From Halohasta salina (GTDB taxonomy: Archaea > Halobacteriota > Halobacteria > Halobacteriales > Haloferacaceae), in NCBI RefSeq assembly GCF_024178165.1, contig NZ_JAMZIE010000006.1, positions 62,001 through 126,000 of the forward strand: a DNA stretch of 64,000 nt, read 5' to 3'. Position numbers and translations under genes: made by a program. Numbering within the stretch: position 1 is the first letter of the stretch; each line of letters starts with the position of its first letter. Positions 51,840-60,480 of the stretch are shown piece after piece. Below the pieces are notes generated by a model that was not told where the DNA came from, did not search any database, and was given only the letters and a program-made list of their open reading frames with translations.

Positions 51840-52604
51840 ATGGATCTACCACCAATCGGGCTGGGCACCATGGGCATCGAGCGGGCGTCGACGATCACCA
51901 CGGCGCTCGACGTGGGCTACCGACATCTCGATACCGCACAGATATACGACAACGAGGCCGTCGTCGGCGACGGACTCGCCGCCAGCGACGTCGACCGCGA
52001 GTCGGTGACGGTGGCGACGAAGGTCTGGGCCGACAGCCTCCGCGCCGACGCTGTCCACCGAACGACGGCCGAAAGCTGTGACCGACTCGGCGTCGACCAT
52101 CTCGACCTGCTGTACGTCCATCGCCCGATCGAGAGCTACGATCCGAGCGAGACGCTGGTGGCATTCGCCGACCTGCACGCCGAGGGGACGATCGGTGCGG
52201 TCGGCCTGAGCAATTTCACCGTCGACCAACTCAACGAGGCCAGAGCCGAACTCTCGGTGCCTGTCGCCGCCCATCAGGTCGAGTTCCATCCACTGTTCTG
52301 GTCGACCGATCTGCTCGCCGACGCGCAGGAACACGACTATCAACTGGTCGCCTACTCGCCGCTGGCAGGCGGACAAGTCCGCGAGATCGACACGATCGTC
52401 GACATCGCCGCGGACCACGACACGACACCCGAGGCCGTCTCGATCGCGTGGGTCCTCTCGAAACCGAACGTGGTGACGATCCCCAAGGCCAGCAGCCGCC
52501 GCCATCTCGAAGCCAATCTCGACGCCCAACAGGTACACCTCACCGACGCGGAGTGTCGACGGATCGACGAGATCGACCGAACGCTCGAACTGTACCCCGA
52601 ATAG
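51840..52604 (+). CDS. Aldo/keto reductase
   Basis: 254-residue NAD(P)H-dependent oxidoreductase of the AKR fold. The catalytic tetrad is visible: Asp and Tyr in HLDTAQIYDNE, Lys in VATKVW, His in LDLLYVHRP. The cofactor-binding end IPKASSRRHLEANL is intact. Similar proteins reduce 2,5-diketogluconate or methylglyoxal; the substrate here is not decided. The ATG at 51840 begins directly at the fold. Confidence 0.9.
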   Translation: MDLPPIGLGTMGIERASTITTALDVGYRHLDTAQIYDNEAVVGDGLAASDVDRESVTVATKVWADSLRADAVHRTTAESCDRLGVDHLDLLYVHRPIESYDPSETLVAFADLHAEGTIGAVGLSNFTVDQLNEARAELSVPVAAHQVEFHPLFWSTDLLADAQEHDYQLVAYSPLAGGQVREIDTIVDIAADHDTTPEAVSIAWVLSKPNVVTIPKASSRRHLEANLDAQQVHLTDAECRRIDEIDRTLELYPE

Positions 52605-52608
52605 GGCT

Positions 52609-54243
52609 CTACTCGGACCGTTCCCGGAGTTCGCGCCGCTGGATCTTGCCCGTCGTGGTCGTCGGCAGCGTGTCGACGAACTCGATCTCGCGGGGGTACT
52701 CGTAGGCGGCGAGCTGTTCGCGGACGAGCGTTTGCAACTCCTCGCGGAGCGCCGCCGACCCCGCTTCGGTGGGCTGGACGAACGCCTTGATCGCCTCGCC
52801 GCGGGTCTCGTCGGGGACCCCCACCACACCGGCCTGTTCGACGGTCGGATGCTCCAGCAGCACGCTCTCGACTTCCATCGGCCCGACACGGTAACCGCTG
52901 GTGAGGATCACGTCGTCGGCCCGCGAGACGAACCAGCAGTAGCCCTCGGCGTCACGCTCGACGATGTCGCCGGTCAGAAACCAGCCGTCGACCTCCTTTT
53001 CAGCGGTCTGCTCCGGTAGGTGCCAGTACTCGTCGAAGAACACGCGTCGGTCGTCGGGCTTGACTGCGAGTTCGCCAGCCTCGCCGCGCGGGAGTGGCTC
53101 GTCGGGGTCGGGATCGTCGGGGTCGACCACCCGAACCTCGTAGCCCGGCAGCGGCCGGCCCATGCTTTCGGGTTGGGCCTCGAACCACGTCGCACTGTTG
53201 CCGACGACGAGGTTGAGTTCCGTCTGCCCGTAGAACTCGTTGACAGGCACGTCGTCGAAGCTCTCGGCGGCCCACTCGAGGATTTCAGGTGTGAGGGGTT
53301 CGCCCGCCGCAGCGAGGGCCTCAAGCGAGAGGTCGTAGCGGTCGGCTGGATCGTCGACGTCCATCAGCATCCGGAGCGCGGTCGGCGGCATAAAGGAGTG
53401 TGTCACGTCGTGGCGCGCCAGAAACTCGAAGACGGCTTCGGGATCGAACCCCTCGCGCGGCCACGCGACGACCGTCGCGCCGTAGTGGAGCCCGGCACAC
53501 AGCGTCCCGCCGAGGGCCGCCCCCCACGCCCAGTCGGCAGGCGTCCACAGCGTCGACCCCGCCACCCCTTGATCGAAGTAGTTGTAGGCCGCGGCTGCCC
53601 GACCGAGCCACAGCGCGTGGGAGTGGAGCACCCCCTTCGGCGGGCCGGTCGACCCGCTGGTGTACATGATCGCCGAGGGGGTCTCCGGCGTCGACTCGTA
53701 GCTGTTGATTCCGGGTTCGTGATCGTCCACGAGATCCTCGAACGCGTGAGCATCTTCCGTCGCTGATTCGCCGAGTTCGATCACGTGGTTGAGAGCCGGA
53801 CACGACTCACGGACCGCCTCGACCGTCTCGCGGACACCGGGGTCGACCACGACTGCCTTTGCCCCGCTGTCTTCGAGCCGGTATTCGAGGGCTTCCGGCC
53901 CGAAGAGGACGGTAAGCGGGACGGAAATCGCGCCGAGTTTCCAGTTGGCGAGGTGTGTGATCGGGTTCGCAGGCTTCTGCGGCACCACGACCGCCACGCG
54001 GTCGCCCGGCTCGATGCCGAGAGCATCGAGTGCGGCAGCGAGTCGGTCCGACTGCTCGTCGAGGTCGCCGTAGCTGTGGGTCGACACCGAGCCATCCGGC
54101 TCCTCATAGATGAGCGCGGACCGGTCAGGGTCGTGCTCTCGTAAAAAATCGTCTGCGGGGTTGTACGCCTCGGGGAGCTCCCACGCGAACTGCTGGCGAG
54201 CCGCCTCGAGGGAATCGTAGGCGGGCATGATCTGCCACGTCAT
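52609..54243 (-). CDS. AMP-forming acyl-CoA synthetase
   Basis: 544-residue member of the ANL superfamily that activates a carboxylic acid via acyl-AMP to its CoA thioester. The AMP-binding motif is IMYTSGSTGPPKGVLHSH near residue 195. Further landmarks are NEFYGQTELN, GWFLTGDIVERDAEGY and the C-terminal catalytic Lys in TTTTGKIQRRELRE. The length and the YNPADDFL opening resemble medium-chain or acetyl/propionyl-CoA-synthetase-like haloarchaeal enzymes. The chain-length preference is unknown. Confidence 0.92.
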   Translation of the reverse strand: MTWQIMPAYDSLEAARQQFAWELPEAYNPADDFLREHDPDRSALIYEEPDGSVSTHSYGDLDEQSDRLAAALDALGIEPGDRVAVVVPQKPANPITHLANWKLGAISVPLTVLFGPEALEYRLEDSGAKAVVVDPGVRETVEAVRESCPALNHVIELGESATEDAHAFEDLVDDHEPGINSYESTPETPSAIMYTSGSTGPPKGVLHSHALWLGRAAAAYNYFDQGVAGSTLWTPADWAWGAALGGTLCAGLHYGATVVAWPREGFDPEAVFEFLARHDVTHSFMPPTALRMLMDVDDPADRYDLSLEALAAAGEPLTPEILEWAAESFDDVPVNEFYGQTELNLVVGNSATWFEAQPESMGRPLPGYEVRVVDPDDPDPDEPLPRGEAGELAVKPDDRRVFFDEYWHLPEQTAEKEVDGWFLTGDIVERDAEGYCWFVSRADDVILTSGYRVGPMEVESVLLEHPTVEQAGVVGVPDETRGEAIKAFVQPTEAGSAALREELQTLVREQLAAYEYPREIEFVDTLPTTTTGKIQRRELRERSE

Positions 54244-54304
54244 AGCTGTGCTCTCGGGCCGTCGACCTTGCGCCTTACGGCAGTAGCCAGTGACTACTTA
54301 GATA

Positions 54305-55033
54305 TCATTCCGGGCGGTCGAGCGCGACCGGCACCGACCGCCTGGCCACATCGGCGGCGAACGCCTCGTCGTCGGCCGCCAAGAGGTCGAAGGTGTCGTA
54401 GTGGATCGGTACCACCAGATCGGGATCCATCCGCTCGGCGAGCTCGGCCGCCGCGTGGCGGTCCATCACGACGCTGCCGCCGATGTTGGCCAACAACAGC
54501 GAGACTTCCAGTTCGGCGAGGCCGTCGAGGGCGTCGGTATCACCGGGCCAGAAGACGGTCGTGCCGTCGATAGCAAGCCGGAAGCCACAGCCCTCGCCCT
54601 CGGGATGGGGGACGGTCCCGTCGGCGTCCGCACAGGGGCCATCGGGTCGGTTGTACGCCGGCACCGTCCAGACGTCGACCGTCGTCGGTCCGCCATCGGA
54701 TTCGAGGTCGACCGTCAGGTAGTCGTCGTCGCTACAGCGGAGGACCTCGTAGGGGAGTTCCTCAACCGGCCGTACCTCGCGGTCGATCCGCTCGGCGTCG
54801 ACGCCCTCGAAGACGACGACCGTCGCGTCTTGGCGGGCGACCCGTTCGATCCCATCCGAATCGTAGTGGTCGCCGTGGGTGACGACGACGAGGTGGCCGT
54901 CCTTCGGGTGCTGGCCGTCGAGCACCCCGTACCGGCCGGGGTCGGTGTAGACGACGGTGCCGGCGGTCGATTCCAGCCGCGCGGTGGCGTAGCCGAGCCA
55001 GTCGACGGTGAGATTCCGGTGGCGAACGGTCAT
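54305..55033 (-). CDS. Metallo-beta-lactamase-fold metal-dependent hydrolase (UPF0173-like)
   Basis: 242-residue MBL-fold protein. The metal motif THGDHYDSDG (His53, Asp55, His56, Asp58) departs slightly from the classical H-x-H-x-D-H. Further ligands are likely His in TVPHPEGEG, Asp in FWPGDTDAL and His in VVPIHYDTFD. The start at 55033 is taken because the sequence upstream is basic and overlaps the end of the ligase gene. Substrate unknown. Confidence 0.87.
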   Translation of the reverse strand: MTVRHRNLTVDWLGYATARLESTAGTVVYTDPGRYGVLDGQHPKDGHLVVVTHGDHYDSDGIERVARQDATVVVFEGVDAERIDREVRPVEELPYEVLRCSDDDYLTVDLESDGGPTTVDVWTVPAYNRPDGPCADADGTVPHPEGEGCGFRLAIDGTTVFWPGDTDALDGLAELEVSLLLANIGGSVVMDRHAAAELAERMDPDLVVPIHYDTFDLLAADDEAFAADVARRSVPVALDRPE

Positions 55034-55067
55034 GGCTGGGCTACCCCGGCGAGCGGTTTGTAGCTGG

Positions 55068-56747
55068 CTATTGGCTCTCGGCGAGCCGCTCGATCCGGTC
55101 GACCGTCTCGCAATCGGCGGGCGATTTGTCCGGCCGGACCGCGACGAACCGGGGGAACCGCAGCGCGTAGCCCGACGAGTAGGTCGGCGACGGCTGGATT
55201 TCCTCATACCCGACCTCGAAGACGACAGACGGCTGGATGTCGACCGTCTGGCCCGACTCCGCAGTGATATGCGGTTCCAGCAGCTCGGTCAACTCGGCCA
55301 GTTTCTCGTCGGTGATCCCCGTGGCGACCTTGCCGATCGTCCGGTAGCCATTGGTCTCGGGCTCGCGGACCGACAGCAGGAACGTTCCCAGAAAACTCGC
55401 CCGTCGACCTTCGCCCCACTCCCCGCCCGTGACGACGAGGTCGACCGTCTCCACGTCGGGTTTGCGCTTGAGCCAGTTTTGCCCCCGGTCGCCCGGCGAG
55501 TAGGTGGATTGGGGATTTTTCAGCATGATTCCCTCGTGGCCCGCTTCCAGCGCCTCGGCCTCGAAGGCGGCGAGTTCGTCGGGGTCGTCGGACAGCAGGA
55601 GGTCGGCGACAGCCTCGTCGTCAGTAACTAGTGCTTCGAGCCGCCGGTGGCGGTCGACGAGCGGCCGTTCGAGGAGGCCCTCGCTCCCGGCGCGGAGACA
55701 GTCGAAGGCGTGGAGTCGGAGCGTGACCTCCTCGACCATTCGGTCGACGTCGTGTTTGCGGCGGAACCGCCGGAGAACGTGCTGGAAGGGGAGCGGATCG
55801 CCCGCGTCGTCGACGGCGACGACCTCGCCATCGAGGATACAGGGCTCGGTTACCGACTGCCTCACGACGTCGACGATGTCGGGCAGCGCCGCAGTCACGT
55901 CGTCCATGTTGCGGGAGTAGATCGACACCTCGCCGAGCCCACCGTCTTCGCCCGCTTCGACGTGGATCTGGACGCGCGCGCCGTCGAACTTGACCTCCGC
56001 GGCGGCCTCCTCCCAGCTATCGAGGGCTTCGGCGGCGGTGCCGGCTTGGGCGAGCATCGACTGGACCGGTCGACCGATGTCGAGTTCGAGGCCGTCGAGG
56101 CCCGCTTGGCCCTCCTCGCGGGCGACCGCGGCCACTTCGCCGTAGTCGTTCGTGACTTGGAGGGCGCGGGCCACGGCTTCGGGCAGCTGATCGAAGGCTT
56201 CGCAGATGGCGTCCCGAACGGTCCCCTCGCCGACGCCGATTCGCATCTCGCCGAGGACGAGCCGGGCGAGATAGCGGGCTTCGAGCCGCGAGCACTGGCG
56301 AAAGAGACCAAAGAGGATGTCGACCTTCCGGTCCTGGCTCCCCGACCCGTCGGCCGCAGCGAGCGCCCGGAGATCGGTGTCGACGTCGTCGACGGTCAGC
56401 CCACTGATCGAGCCGCCGCCGAAGGCTGCCAACCCCTGTTGGTCGCCGAACTCGTAGCTTGCGGCGACCGCGCCGATCTCCCCTCGGTCGGCCAGCCGGG
56501 CCTCGATGTCGTCGGCCGAGACGTTCGGCCCTGCCGCGCGGGCGATGGCCGTATAACAAAGCGAGGGGCCGATATCGAGCGTGCGGGACGACCACGCGGG
56601 GAAGACCCGCCCTTGGACGAACCGGGCGACGACCGGCAGTTCGGCGTCAGCAGTCTCGAAGAGGGCCGCGACCCGCTCGATCGTCTCGATATCCCCCGAC
56701 TCGGCTTCGATCCCGTCGACCCGTTCGGCGAACGCCTCGAACTCCAT
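55068..56747 (-). CDS. lig: ATP-dependent DNA ligase
   Basis: 559-residue archaeal replicative DNA ligase. The N-terminal DNA-binding domain is about 1-215. The adenylation domain carries the nucleotidyl Lys253 in KFDGARVQIH, with motifs ILDGEVVAVD, FDCLRAG, HEGIMLKNPQS and the closing motif NWLKRKPDVETVDLVVTGG. A C-terminal OB fold ends in SSGYALRFPRFVAVR. Length is usual for archaea. It joins nicks in Okazaki fragments and repair patches. Confidence 0.96.
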   Translation of the reverse strand: MEFEAFAERVDGIEAESGDIETIERVAALFETADAELPVVARFVQGRVFPAWSSRTLDIGPSLCYTAIARAAGPNVSADDIEARLADRGEIGAVAASYEFGDQQGLAAFGGGSISGLTVDDVDTDLRALAAADGSGSQDRKVDILFGLFRQCSRLEARYLARLVLGEMRIGVGEGTVRDAICEAFDQLPEAVARALQVTNDYGEVAAVAREEGQAGLDGLELDIGRPVQSMLAQAGTAAEALDSWEEAAAEVKFDGARVQIHVEAGEDGGLGEVSIYSRNMDDVTAALPDIVDVVRQSVTEPCILDGEVVAVDDAGDPLPFQHVLRRFRRKHDVDRMVEEVTLRLHAFDCLRAGSEGLLERPLVDRHRRLEALVTDDEAVADLLLSDDPDELAAFEAEALEAGHEGIMLKNPQSTYSPGDRGQNWLKRKPDVETVDLVVTGGEWGEGRRASFLGTFLLSVREPETNGYRTIGKVATGITDEKLAELTELLEPHITAESGQTVDIQPSVVFEVGYEEIQPSPTYSSGYALRFPRFVAVRPDKSPADCETVDRIERLAESQ

Positions 56748-56827
56748 TGGCCGCGATAGCCCGCCGTGGCTTCTAAAGCCGACGATCCGTTCGCTGGCGG
56801 CGATTCGTTCACGCCAACCACGAACTG

Positions 56828-56835
56828 GATTTATG
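56828..56835 (+). promoter_or_regulatory. TATA box of amphi-Trp gene
   Basis: GATTTATG centred 27 bases before the ATG at 56859; leaderless geometry. Confidence 0.5.
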
Positions 56836-56858
56836 GGCGATGTTTCCGAGTGTCACGT

Positions 56859-57098
56859 ATGGTCGAGAAGACCGTCCACGACAGCGAACTCGACAGGGCC
56901 AGCGTCGCCGAGAGCCTGCGCTCGCTCGCCGACGAGTTCGAAGCCGGCGAGGACGTTCACGTACGGGTCGGCAATAAGTCGGTTCGGCTCCAGCCGCCCG
57001 AGACCGTCAGCTACGAGGTCAGCGTTCACGAGACGAACTCCCTGCTCCGGAGCAGCCGGGAGACGATCTCGGTCACCCTCGATTGGAAGCGCCGCTGA
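56859..57098 (+). CDS. Amphi-Trp domain protein
   Basis: 79-residue single-domain protein: N-terminal helix SVAESLRSLADEFEAGEDVHV followed by strands ending ETISVTLDWKRR with the characteristic C-terminal Trp. It is a paralogue of the protein at 47663-47905, sharing length and fold order. Divergent from the ligase gene and 52 bases before the glutamate-cysteine-ligase-like gene on the same strand. Function unknown. Confidence 0.8.
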   Translation: MVEKTVHDSELDRASVAESLRSLADEFEAGEDVHVRVGNKSVRLQPPETVSYEVSVHETNSLLRSSRETISVTLDWKRR

Positions 57099-57150
57099 TC
57101 GGTCGAGCTAGGTGGCTTCAAGGCCCTCGAAACGAGAGTTGGGCCAACCG

Positions 57151-58680
57151 ATGACCCACTCCGAGTTGGCAACCGCCGTCAGGGACGTCCTCGCGGTCGA
57201 CACCGAGGCGTACGCGACCGAGGCGGCAGCCGACGCCGACTTCGTGCTGTCCGAGTTGGACGCGGGAACGTTCGACAACCACCAGTCGATCCTCGGGCTC
57301 GAATACGAGTTCTACGGCGTCTCCGAGGACCGCTGGCAGACCGGCCGCGAAAACGACTTCGCACTGGCACGGGTGCCGCGCCGGCTGCTGGAGCTGATCG
57401 GCTTCGAGAAGGAACTCGGCTTGCATAACGCCGAGATGACCGCCAGCCCCCAGCCGTTCAACAGCCACGGCATCGACGCCATCGAGGCCGAGGTCCGCAG
57501 TCGGTTGGAGGCCGCCCTCGACTGCAGCCGCGCTGAGGGACTGCGGTTGGTCAGCGATGGCCTCTGGACGATCCCGCCGACCGGCGAGACCGCCCGCGGC
57601 TATCTCACCGACAGCGTCGACGACGACGGCGTCCGGATCGCCACCAACATGACCGACGCCGTCCGCTACCACGCGATGGCCAACAGCGGCAGCGGCCGGT
57701 TCCGCGTCGAGGCGCCGGGGGTCGACCTCGACGCCCGAACCGTGATGCCCGAGAGCCTCATCACCTCCATTCAGCCGCATTATCAGGTCCAGCAGGCGAT
57801 GGATCTCCCGCGGTATTTCACCTACGCGGTCCGGCTCGCCGGCCCCCTGCTCGCACTCGGCGTCAACGCCCCCTTCTTCCCGCCGGACTGCTACGAGGAG
57901 GGGATCGACCCCGAGTGGCTCCTTGCGAACGCGTGGCAAGAAAACCGGATCGCCGTCTTCGAATCCGTCCTCAACAGCGCCACCGAGACCGACAAGGTCC
58001 GGTTCCCGGCGGACCTCGACAGCGTCGAGGCCGCAGTCGACCGCGTGGTCGGCGACGAGACGATGGTCCCGATGCCGGTCGACCGGGAGGGGGAGTTCCA
58101 CGACAACTTTGCGACCTTGCGCCGGAAACACGGCACCTACTGGCGGTGGGTCCGGCCGGTGTTCGACGGTCCCACGCGGTCGCAGGCCAACGCCCGCATC
58201 GAATTCCGCCCCCTGCCGGCCCAGCCCACGGTCAGGGATTCGATGGCACTGACGGTCGCCTTCGCGGGGGCGATGGAGGGACTCACCCGGACCGAACACC
58301 CGGTTGCGGACCTGCCGTGGGAGGTCGCCCGCGACAACTTCTATGCGGCGATGCGGGACGGCCTCGACGCCGACATCACGTGGCTCACCGCCGACGGCGC
58401 CGAAACGACCGACCTCGATCTGGCGTTGACCGACCTGCTGGAACACGCCGCCGAAGGACTCCGGGTGGTCGGCCTCGATCGGGAGGGCGTCGACCGCTAC
58501 CTCCAGCCGCTGCAGTGGCGGATCGAAAACGGCACCACCCCCGCGAGCTGGAAACGCCGGCAGGTCCGCCGCCGACTCGACGAGGGCGACCCGTTGGCCG
58601 AAGCGATCCAGTCGACCCAGCGTCAGTATATCCGCAAGCAGGCCGAGACACTGATCGGCGGCGAGTTCAGCGACTGGTAG
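57151..58680 (+). CDS. Glutamate-cysteine ligase family 2-like protein
   Basis: 509-residue protein with the start signature of GCS2 enzymes (ILGLEYEFYGV) and further family-like segments (MTASPQPFNSHG, RIEFRPLPAQPTVRDSMAL). GCS2 proteins ligate glutamate to cysteine or act on related carboxylates. Haloarchaea make gamma-glutamylcysteine as their thiol, but this protein is much longer than the usual enzyme of about 360 residues, so it may be a distinct haloarchaeal subfamily. ATG at 57151 chosen over one at 57112, as the first 13 residues are non-conserved and basic. Confidence 0.72.
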   Translation: MTHSELATAVRDVLAVDTEAYATEAAADADFVLSELDAGTFDNHQSILGLEYEFYGVSEDRWQTGRENDFALARVPRRLLELIGFEKELGLHNAEMTASPQPFNSHGIDAIEAEVRSRLEAALDCSRAEGLRLVSDGLWTIPPTGETARGYLTDSVDDDGVRIATNMTDAVRYHAMANSGSGRFRVEAPGVDLDARTVMPESLITSIQPHYQVQQAMDLPRYFTYAVRLAGPLLALGVNAPFFPPDCYEEGIDPEWLLANAWQENRIAVFESVLNSATETDKVRFPADLDSVEAAVDRVVGDETMVPMPVDREGEFHDNFATLRRKHGTYWRWVRPVFDGPTRSQANARIEFRPLPAQPTVRDSMALTVAFAGAMEGLTRTEHPVADLPWEVARDNFYAAMRDGLDADITWLTADGAETTDLDLALTDLLEHAAEGLRVVGLDREGVDRYLQPLQWRIENGTTPASWKRRQVRRRLDEGDPLAEAIQSTQRQYIRKQAETLIGGEFSDW

Positions 58681-58682
58681 CA

Positions 58683-58722
58683 GCCGCCGGGACGGACGTG
58701 CCGGCGGCGCCGGATTTCCTTT
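58683..58722 (+). terminator. Hairpin with pyrimidine-rich tail after the GCS2-like gene
   Basis: GCCGCCGG (58683-58690) pairs perfectly with CCGGCGGC (58701-58708) and is followed by a T-rich stretch (TTTCCTTTG) ending near 58723. It lies just after the stop codon at 58680. Confidence 0.45.
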
Positions 58723-58756
58723 GTTCAACATAGACATACCAACAAAACAAAATAGA

Positions 58757-58762
58757 TTTATA
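58757..58762 (+). promoter_or_regulatory. TATA box of permuted binding-protein gene
   Basis: TTTATA, 29 bases before the ATG at 58789, preceded by an AT-rich tract of A and C. Confidence 0.6.
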
Positions 58763-58769
58763 CCCGCAA

Positions 58770-58783
58770 GTGTGGTATCACAC
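58770..58783. promoter_or_regulatory. Short inverted repeat at the predicted start of transcription
   Basis: GTGTG-GTAT-CACAC, a perfect 5-bp inverted repeat between the TATA box and the ATG at 58789; a candidate operator. Confidence 0.35.
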
Positions 58784-58788
58784 ATCAC

Positions 58789-60123
58789 ATGTATCGTGAC
58801 ATACATAGACGTGATGTGGTGAGAGGACTCGGCATCGCCGGCGTGGCAGGGCTAGCCGGCTGTGCCGGCAACGAATCGCCCGAGGATACGGGCGACGGCT
58901 CGGACGACGGCGGGGCCGGCGGCGTCCCGGACGCGGTGATGATCGTCGGCTTCCCGGAGTCGGGCGTCCAGTTGTTCCGCGACTACTACTCGGAGTTCGC
59001 CAGCGATGCGTCCGATCTCGATATTATCGTTCCCGACGGGCTGATGGACGCCGATCTGCCCGGCGAGGTCGACAACGACATGAACAACGTCATCGGGACT
59101 CAGCCCTCGGCGGGCGGTCCGGGTGCGGAGTTTTTCACCAGCGAGTATCAGGCCGCCTACGACGAGGAGCCCGGCGTCTTCACCGCGCAGGCCTACGACG
59201 CGATGGCGATCAACGTGCTGGCGGCGGTCGCTGCCGGCGAGAACTCCGGCAGCGCGATCCGCGACCGGATCCGGACGGTCGCCAACCCCGGCGGCGAGGA
59301 GTTCGGCCCCGAGACGCTGGTCGACGCCGTCGAGACCGTCGCCGCCGGCGATCCGGTCCACTACGTGGGAGCCTCCTCGAGCGCCAATTTCGATGTCAAC
59401 GGTGACATCGTCACCGCGGCCTACGACATCCGCGACTTCCAGGACGGCGCGCTGGAGACGATCGACACCGTCGAGTTCGGCACCGGACTCTCCGAGGAGG
59501 ACGAAAACGCGACTGCGGCCGATCCGGTCGGCGTCGACTCCTTCGAGGCGATGGTCGGCGTGCTGATGCCCGAAACCGGTGATCTCGGCCCGCTCGGCGG
59601 GCCGATCCGCGACGGCGCACTGCTGGCGGCCGACCAGATCAACGCCGCCGACATCAACGTTACCGTCGACACGCAGGTCGAGGACACCCAGACCAACCCA
59701 CAGGCGGGGATTTCGGGAGCCAACGCACTGGTCAACGCCGGCTACGGCGCGGTCGTCGGCCCGGCGTCGTCCAACGTCAACCTGCAGGTGGCCGATCAGG
59801 TGTTGATTCCGAGCGGCGTCGTCGGCATCTCGCCGTCGTCGACCGATCCGGACGTGACCGATCTCGACGACGATGGCTACATCTTCCGGACCTGTCCTTC
59901 GGACGTCTTGCAGGGGCCGGCGCTGGCGGAACTCGCCCGCGGCGAGTACGTCGAGGCCGAGAGCTCGGGGACGCTCTACCTCAACGACGCCTACGGACAG
60001 GCGCTCGAAGAACAGTACGCTACCAACTTCGAGGACAACGGCGGCTCGATCGGCCAGCGCGTCTCCTTCGAGCCCGAACAGGCCTCCTACTCCAGCCAGT
60101 GGAGCACCGTCCTGAACCAGTAG
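58789..60123 (+). CDS. Liv-type ABC substrate-binding lipoprotein, apparently circularly permuted
   Basis: 444-residue secreted lipoprotein of the branched-chain amino acid binding family. A Tat-like signal (HRRDVVRGLG) and lipobox GLAGC (Cys25) are followed by an Asp/Gly-rich linker. Residues 46-235 then carry what is normally the second half (AVMIVGFPESGVQLFRDYY, LPGEVDNDMNNVIGT, GVFTAQAYDAMAINVL, VANPGGEEFGPE). Residues 250-444 carry what is normally the first half (VGVLMPETGDLGPLG, VEDTQTNPQAGISGANALV, YIFRTCPSDVLQGP, LYLNDAYGQ), ending SYSSQWSTVLNQ. Joining the end to residue 46 restores the usual order. The frame is intact with its own promoter. It is convergent with livFGMH, its likely permease. 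Confidence 0.85.
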   Translation: MYRDIHRRDVVRGLGIAGVAGLAGCAGNESPEDTGDGSDDGGAGGVPDAVMIVGFPESGVQLFRDYYSEFASDASDLDIIVPDGLMDADLPGEVDNDMNNVIGTQPSAGGPGAEFFTSEYQAAYDEEPGVFTAQAYDAMAINVLAAVAAGENSGSAIRDRIRTVANPGGEEFGPETLVDAVETVAAGDPVHYVGASSSANFDVNGDIVTAAYDIRDFQDGALETIDTVEFGTGLSEEDENATAADPVGVDSFEAMVGVLMPETGDLGPLGGPIRDGALLAADQINAADINVTVDTQVEDTQTNPQAGISGANALVNAGYGAVVGPASSNVNLQVADQVLIPSGVVGISPSSTDPDVTDLDDDGYIFRTCPSDVLQGPALAELARGEYVEAESSGTLYLNDAYGQALEEQYATNFEDNGGSIGQRVSFEPEQASYSSQWSTVLNQ

Positions 60124-60229
60124 CGTAGCGTCGTCGCTGTTATTTCCGACCGGAACTGCCCGGCGGTCGACCCTCGGTGATCGGGGACGCCGTGATCCGA
60201 GTTCCACCCGCTGTCGCGGCTGTCACCCG

Positions 60230-60412
60230 CTATGGCTCCAGCGGCGACCGGCGGGAGGGACTCGCCGTCATGAACTCCGGGCCGAAGACGCGCCGGCAGA
60301 CCTGACGCAGCAAGAGCCCGGTGACCGCCCCGAACGCCAGGATCGTGACGGTCGACTGGAGTTTCAGGAGGAGTTGCTGTTCGGCCGTCATGCTAGCGAT
60401 TTCGGTGACCAT
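60230..60412 (-). CDS. Small membrane protein, uncertain
   Basis: 60 residues with one clear hydrophobic helix (TVTILAFGAVTGLLLRQVC) flanked by polar ends. It lies between the binding-protein gene and livF on the livF strand, 68 bases downstream of the livF stop. No family recognised. It may be a real accessory peptide of the transporter or a chance frame. Confidence 0.4.
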   Translation of the reverse strand: MVTEIASMTAEQQLLLKLQSTVTILAFGAVTGLLLRQVCRRVFGPEFMTASPSRRSPLEP

Positions 60413-60480
60413 GTGTGTTGTGAACGCTCCCCACGGCTAAAACAGTCGGGGCCGTCGTCCGGCGACGACCTCGCGGGCAG

